Below are positions 6,227 to 9,557 of a stretch of 9,557 bases of DNA, one piece after another. This DNA is from Alkalimonas sp. (lineage in GTDB: Bacteria > Pseudomonadota > Gammaproteobacteria > Enterobacterales > Alteromonadaceae). How positions within the stretch are numbered: position 1 is the stretch's first letter; the number at the start of each line of letters is the position of its first letter. Below the pieces are notes generated by a model. That model had not been told where the DNA came from. It did no database searches and was given only the letters and a program-made list of their open reading frames with translations. Both the position numbers and the translations under genes were made by a program. Location of the stretch: assembly GCA_022565655.1 (NCBI GenBank), contig JAIUMG010000118.1, positions 1-9,557 on the forward strand. The letters run 5' to 3'.

Positions 6227-6715
6227 CTACTTAAACTCAGCAGTGTTGCGAAACAAAGGCTGATCATTCATAAAAGCAACCTCTTCTGCCACGTGGCAAG
6301 CCATACAAGCATGGCGGGCTTGTTGAAAGCTCTGTCGAATCGCTTGGCTGTCTTTGCTGCTCAGTTGCTGTTGCAATTCTGGCCAAGCTGTTTCTAAAAA
6401 CAACCCTTTCGAGTTGGCAGCCCGGCCAGGCCGTCGCAGATAGCCCAATTCAATCGCCGACCTCAGCTTATCCCAATGATAACTTGCCAGCTCATAGTTG
6501 CCATCTTGCACTGCATCATAGGCATGCTGATAACGGTTACCCACTTCGGCCATCGCCCCAGAGAAACCGGCAAACATGCGCTCAATTCGTTGAAAGCGCT
6601 CTTCATCATTGTCTACATCGAGCAACCAATGGTTACTGGCTTTTGACTCGGCAAAGGCAAGACCACTTGTAATCGCAGCGAACAATACACCACTGATGAT
6701 CATCGAATGCTTCAT
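6227..6715 (-). CDS. Secreted monoheme c-type cytochrome (class II-like)
   Basis: 162-residue exported cytochrome. A signal peptide covers residues 1-22 (MKHSMIISG through GLAFA). The mature part is mostly helical, and a single heme c site, Cys137-Met-Ala-Cys140-His141, lies near the C-terminus with 21 residues after it. A C-terminal CxxCH on a helical chain resembles class II cytochromes (c'/c556), but the family cannot be fixed by eye and the distal ligand is not evident. It would act in electron transfer or ligand binding in the periplasm. The start is ATG 6715, preceded by AGGAGG and followed by the signal peptide; an upstream in-frame start at 6775 overlaps the end of maeA and is rejected. 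It lies 34 bp after maeA and 6 bp before the serine hydrolase. Confidence 0.85.
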   Translation of the reverse strand: MKHSMIISGVLFAAITSGLAFAESKASNHWLLDVDNDEERFQRIERMFAGFSGAMAEVGNRYQHAYDAVQDGNYELASYHWDKLRSAIELGYLRRPGRAANSKGLFLETAWPELQQQLSSKDSQAIRQSFQQARHACMACHVAEEVAFMNDQPLFRNTAEFK

Positions 6716-6730
6716 ACAACCTCCTGTTGT
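6716..6730 (-). promoter_or_regulatory. Shine-Dalgarno in the loop of a short hairpin, cytochrome gene
   Basis: On the minus strand ACAAC-AGGAG-GTTGT is a perfect 5-bp inverted repeat with the Shine-Dalgarno AGGAG as its 5-nt loop, directly abutting the ATG at 6715. The stem is weak (two G-C pairs). It could be chance or could modulate initiation. Confidence 0.4.
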
Positions 6731-6749
6731 GACCTTAAATACAATTGAG

Positions 6750-8441
6750 TTAGAAACTAACCCGCTTAAACTCACGATACTCTGGTCGCCAGAAATTAGC
6801 TTCTATTTGAGTCTGCAATTGATTATCACTGATTTCAAGCGCCAACCCTTGTTGTTGGGCAACTTTACCTACCGCAAAAGCAATACGCTTACTGAGCTGT
6901 GCTAACGAGGTAAGCGATGGCAACAGTTCGCCTTCCCCGGTGTTGGCAAGAGGCGATGCAGCGGCCAGTGTTTCACTTGCTGCCATTAACATTTCATCGC
7001 TGATCCGCCTGGCTTTAACCGCGATGACGCCAAGGCCGATCCCCGGGAAAATATAGCTGTTATTGCACTGTGCTACCGGGTAATGCTTCCCTTGAAACAT
7101 TACCGGAGCAAACGGACTGCCTGTCGCCAGAATCACCTGGCCCTCTGTCCAGGCAATGACTTGCTCGGGCGTGGCTTCCACCTGACGGGACGGGTTGCTG
7201 AGTGGGAAAATAATGGGTAGATCACAGTGTTTCTGCATCGCCCGCACTATCTGCTCACTGAATAAGCCAGGCTGACCCGACACACCAATTAACACCGTTG
7301 GTTTGGCGCAGTGCATCACATCAAGTAAGGAAGCGTAATCACCGCTGTAGGCCCAGTCTGCCAGCGCCTTGGTTTTTTGCACCAGTTTTTGTTGGAAATC
7401 ACGCAACCCGGTCATGCCTTCAGTTAATAAACCAAAGCGGTCTACCATATAGACTTGAGAGCGCGCCTGCTGCTCTGTTAACCCTTCAGCCTGCATTTGG
7501 GTAATCACTTGCTCAGCAATACCGCAACCGGCTGAGCCCGCCCCTACAAAAACCACACGTTGTTCTGATAGCTTTTGCTTTTTCACCCGGCTGGCTGCTA
7601 ACAGAGAACCCACCGTAACCGCAGCAGTCCCTTGCACATCATCGTTAAAACAACAGAACTGATCACGATAGCGTTGCAGCAATGGCATGGCATTCGGCTG
7701 GGCAAAATCTTCAAACTGGATCATCGCATCCGGCCAGCGTTTATGGACAGCATGCATAAACTGATCAACAAAAGCATCATACTCGGCCTGGTCAATGCGT
7801 TTATGCCGTGCTCCCATGTACATCGGGTCGTTCAATAGTTTTTCATTGTTGGTCCCCACATCCAGTACTACCGGTAAGGTATAGGCCGGACTGATGCCGC
7901 CACAGGCTGTATACAACGATAGCTTACCAATGGAAATACCCATGCCACCAATGCCTTGGTCGCCCAGGCCAAGAACGCGCTCCCCATCGGTCACCACGAT
8001 CACCTTCACTTTTGGCTTGGTGGCATTGCGTAAAATAGCATCCAGTTGATCGCGCTCAGCATAGGAGATAAAAAGGCCACGCTTACTGCGATAAATATCG
8101 GAGAAACGTTCACAGGCATCACCGACGGTCGGGGTGTAGATAATGGGCAGCATTTCTGGCAGATGCTCTTGCACCAGTCGGAAAAACAAGGTTTCATTTT
8201 TATCCTGAATGGCCCGTAAATAGATATGCTTATTGATACTGCTTTCAAAGCTGGAATACTGCATGTAAGCACGTTGCACTTGCTCCTCGATACTTTCGTA
8301 ACGTGGAGGTAATAAGCCAGTCAGGTTAAAAGCTTCCCGCTCTTCTTTGCTAAATGCACTGCCTTTATTCAGCAAAGGCGTTTCCAGCAGAGCCGGGCCG
8401 GCATAGGGAATATAGAGCGGACCTTTTTCCCGGGTCGTCAT
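6750..8441 (-). CDS. maeA: NAD-dependent malic enzyme (malate dehydrogenase, oxaloacetate-decarboxylating)
   Basis: Cytoplasmic enzyme converting L-malate and NAD+ to pyruvate, CO2 and NADH, linking the TCA cycle to pyruvate. The protein has 563 residues, close to the 565 of E. coli MaeA (SfcA). Active-site residues are readable: Tyr102 (IIYTPTVG), Lys173 (SIGKLSLY), metal-binding Glu244-Asp245 (FEDF) and Asp268 in the FNDDVQGTA block. The Rossmann NAD site is GAGSAG (300-305), and the N-terminal LLNKGSAF is typical of the large bacterial/eukaryotic type. The size and motifs exclude MaeB, which is longer and carries a phosphotransacetylase-like domain. NAD rather than NADP preference is by family. 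AAGGAAA stands upstream of the ATG. It is the probable first gene of an operon with the cytochrome and serine hydrolase. Confidence 0.97.
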   Translation of the reverse strand: MTTREKGPLYIPYAGPALLETPLLNKGSAFSKEEREAFNLTGLLPPRYESIEEQVQRAYMQYSSFESSINKHIYLRAIQDKNETLFFRLVQEHLPEMLPIIYTPTVGDACERFSDIYRSKRGLFISYAERDQLDAILRNATKPKVKVIVVTDGERVLGLGDQGIGGMGISIGKLSLYTACGGISPAYTLPVVLDVGTNNEKLLNDPMYMGARHKRIDQAEYDAFVDQFMHAVHKRWPDAMIQFEDFAQPNAMPLLQRYRDQFCCFNDDVQGTAAVTVGSLLAASRVKKQKLSEQRVVFVGAGSAGCGIAEQVITQMQAEGLTEQQARSQVYMVDRFGLLTEGMTGLRDFQQKLVQKTKALADWAYSGDYASLLDVMHCAKPTVLIGVSGQPGLFSEQIVRAMQKHCDLPIIFPLSNPSRQVEATPEQVIAWTEGQVILATGSPFAPVMFQGKHYPVAQCNNSYIFPGIGLGVIAVKARRISDEMLMAASETLAAASPLANTGEGELLPSLTSLAQLSKRIAFAVGKVAQQQGLALEISDNQLQTQIEANFWRPEYREFKRVSF

Positions 8442-8473
8442 AACAACGTTTCCTTATCCAGTGGTACCCGTTT

Positions 8474-8512
8474 GACTTGAAACTGTAGCCTTGCTCGCTG
8501 CATCTTCAAGTC
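8474..8512. repeat. 8-bp inverted repeat between the LRR gene and maeA
   Basis: GACTTGAA (8474-8481) and TTCAAGTC (8505-8512) form a perfect 8-bp inverted repeat around a 23-nt spacer, beginning 1 bp after the LRR gene stop. In minus-strand RNA it can fold as a stem-loop, but no U-run follows, so an intrinsic terminator is doubtful. It lies in the likely maeA leader and could be a regulatory stem or operator. Confidence 0.45.
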
Positions 8513-8513
8513 C

Positions 8514-9557
8514 TTAGGATATATCATGTTTAAATTTGGTGGCCGAGTATACCCGATCAGTCAGCACCCGGCCAATCCCGATCAATAAAGCAATTCCCCA
8601 TAACCACAAGGCAGCTCCACCAGAGGAAGTAGACGCTGGAGGTACCGCCTGCACAGTAATGCTGACCGTATCTTCGCTGCTACTGCGTAAATCACTGGCA
8701 GTGAAACGAAAGCGTAAGGTCACGGTTTGGTTTGGTGATGGGCTGGTAAAGCTGGGCTCTAAGGTATCAGCAGCCGTTAATGCGACGGTGGGGCCGGCAA
8801 CCTGTTGCCATTGCAGGCTCAGTTGTTCACCATCCGCATCCGATGCGCTGCCTTGCAAGGTAACCCGGCTGCCAGCAGCAACGGTTCTCGCCGTGCCAGC
8901 ACTGACCACTGGCGGCTGATTGGGGCAATCTTCATTCACCCATAAGTTAGGGATTGCTTGTAGCCACTGATAATAGTCTGTGTTTCTCGGCTCACACAGG
9001 CCGGTATCCTGAAAATCAAAGCGATTCAGCAATGACAAGTTCGTTAAGCTATCAGGTAAGGTCCCCTGCAAAAAATTATCGGACAGATCCAGCCATTGCA
9101 ATGAAGCCAGCTCGCCAACCGCGGCTGGTAAAGATCCGCTTAACTCATTCTGTGCCAGAAGCAGCTGCTGTAAGCTTTGTAGCTGGTGGATACCGGTTGG
9201 CAGCTGGCCAGACAAACCATTCTGGCTGAGATCCAGTTGCTGCAATGCCGATAAACTGACCAGGCTGACCGGGATAGAACCAATCAGACTATTACCAGAC
9301 AGGTTCAACACACGAAGCGCACTGAGAGATTCAAGGTTCAGGCCCAAGGTACCACTTAAATTATTGTCCGCTAGCTCAATTGCGCTGATCTGGCCGTTCT
9401 GGCATTGCACACCATACCAGCTGCATGGTGAATTATTCTGCAACCAGCCACTGCGCTCGAACCAGCCAGGCCCGGAGGTTTGATAATACAGTTCAACTAA
9501 GGCATCACACTGCTGGATGGCGATTTCACTGACATGCTCCTCACTGCAATAAGCCGG
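8514..9557 (-). CDS. Exported leucine-rich-repeat and PKD/REJ-like domain protein with a GlyGly-CTERM-like tail (N-terminus cut by window edge)
   Basis: 347 residues are visible; the frame stays open to position 9557, so the N-terminus and signal peptide are missing. A TTG at 9443 is an internal Leu, not a start. Order of parts: an N-terminal cap with CDALVELYYQ, SGPGW and CSWYGVQC (like plant LRRNT); five exact 24-residue plant-type repeats (LxxLxLxxNxLsGxlPxxLxxL) plus a partial sixth; a C-cap with LCEP and DCP; one PKD/REJ-like beta domain (NQPPVVSAG to VSITVQ); a Ser/Pro linker; and Gly-Gly followed by a hydrophobic helix and Arg. The tail resembles GlyGly-CTERM sorting signals processed by rhombosortase, but 17 residues follow the first Arg. 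A surface-exposed binding or adhesion role is inferred; the partner is unknown. Confidence 0.88.
   Translation of the reverse strand, partial: PAYCSEEHVSEIAIQQCDALVELYYQTSGPGWFERSGWLQNNSPCSWYGVQCQNGQISAIELADNNLSGTLGLNLESLSALRVLNLSGNSLIGSIPVSLVSLSALQQLDLSQNGLSGQLPTGIHQLQSLQQLLLAQNELSGSLPAAVGELASLQWLDLSDNFLQGTLPDSLTNLSLLNRFDFQDTGLCEPRNTDYYQWLQAIPNLWVNEDCPNQPPVVSAGTARTVAAGSRVTLQGSASDADGEQLSLQWQQVAGPTVALTAADTLEPSFTSPSPNQTVTLRFRFTASDLRSSSEDTVSITVQAVPPASTSSGGAALWLWGIALLIGIGRVLTDRVYSATKFKHDIS
8546..8575 (-). promoter_or_regulatory. Candidate promoter for maeA, inside the end of the LRR gene
   Basis: On the minus strand TTGGCC (8570-8575, 4/6 match to the -35) is followed after 18 bp by TATACT (8546-8551, 5/6 match to the -10). 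Transcription would start near 8539, giving a leader of about 100 nt that contains the 8-bp inverted repeat. Consensus match only. Confidence 0.35.
9030..9389 (-). repeat. Five tandem 24-residue plant-type leucine-rich repeats
   Basis: Five full units of 72 bp encode LxxLxLxxNxLsGxlPxxLxxLxx without insertions, and a sixth partial unit (LNRFDFQDTGLCEP) closes the array. The first unit has TLGLNL where the others have a Pro after the Gly block. The DNA copies have diverged, so this is an old protein repeat and not a recent DNA amplification. Confidence 0.85.

Noticed and set aside
6716..6775. 20-residue N-terminal extension of the cytochrome
   Set aside because: It overlaps the end of maeA, begins at a weak start and would bury the signal peptide; AGGAGG precedes the ATG at 6715.
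8536..8919. Plus-strand frame of 127 residues opposite the LRR/PKD gene
   Set aside because: It is the shadow of a well-recognised PKD/REJ-like domain on the minus strand and has no matching motif of its own.

Overview
The window reads as an ordinary chromosomal segment of a Gram-negative gammaproteobacterium. RlmJ, RlmA, the YfiF-like methyltransferase, the YciU-family protein and NAD-malic enzyme all resemble their Escherichia coli counterparts closely but are clearly diverged from them. The glutamine-rich proteins, the DUF3429 protein and the LRR/PKD protein with a GlyGly-CTERM-like end suggest an aquatic Alteromonadales-type lineage (Rheinheimera/Alishewanella-like). That placement is inferred from memory of the families, not from a search. 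No tRNA, rRNA, CRISPR array, insertion sequence or phage gene was seen.

Left part (1-4540) is rich in RNA modification and nucleic-acid genes. A TrmH/SpoU-family methyltransferase (yfiF-like, minus strand, cut by the left edge) is divergent from rlmJ (23S rRNA m6A2030). They share a 163-bp intergenic region holding a promoter candidate for each gene and three copies of the heptamer CGATAGC. rlmJ is followed after 3 bp by a secreted S1/P1-type nuclease with a nearly complete zinc-site set. The nuclease converges, with a 4-bp overlap, on an isochorismatase-family cysteine hydrolase. A very acidic YciU/DUF440 protein and rlmA (23S rRNA m1G745) then form a second divergent pair.

Middle part (4591-6715) has a small DUF3429 membrane protein. 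It converges on a minus-strand pair: an exported class-C beta-lactamase-fold serine hydrolase, preceded by a secreted single-heme c-type cytochrome 6 bp upstream.

Right part (6750-9557, minus strand) has maeA (NAD-dependent malic enzyme), only 34 bp upstream of the cytochrome gene. The order maeA, cytochrome, serine hydrolase therefore looks like one transcription unit. Upstream of maeA is the C-terminal 347 residues of an exported protein with plant-type 24-residue leucine-rich repeats, one PKD/REJ-like domain and a Gly-Gly plus transmembrane tail; its N-terminus lies beyond the right edge.

No single new system stands out. The best leads are the LRR/PKD surface protein with its atypical tail, the repeated motif in the yfiF/rlmJ promoter region, the maeA-cytochrome-hydrolase cluster, and the Phe-for-Trp change at the predicted mature N-terminus of the S1/P1 nuclease.
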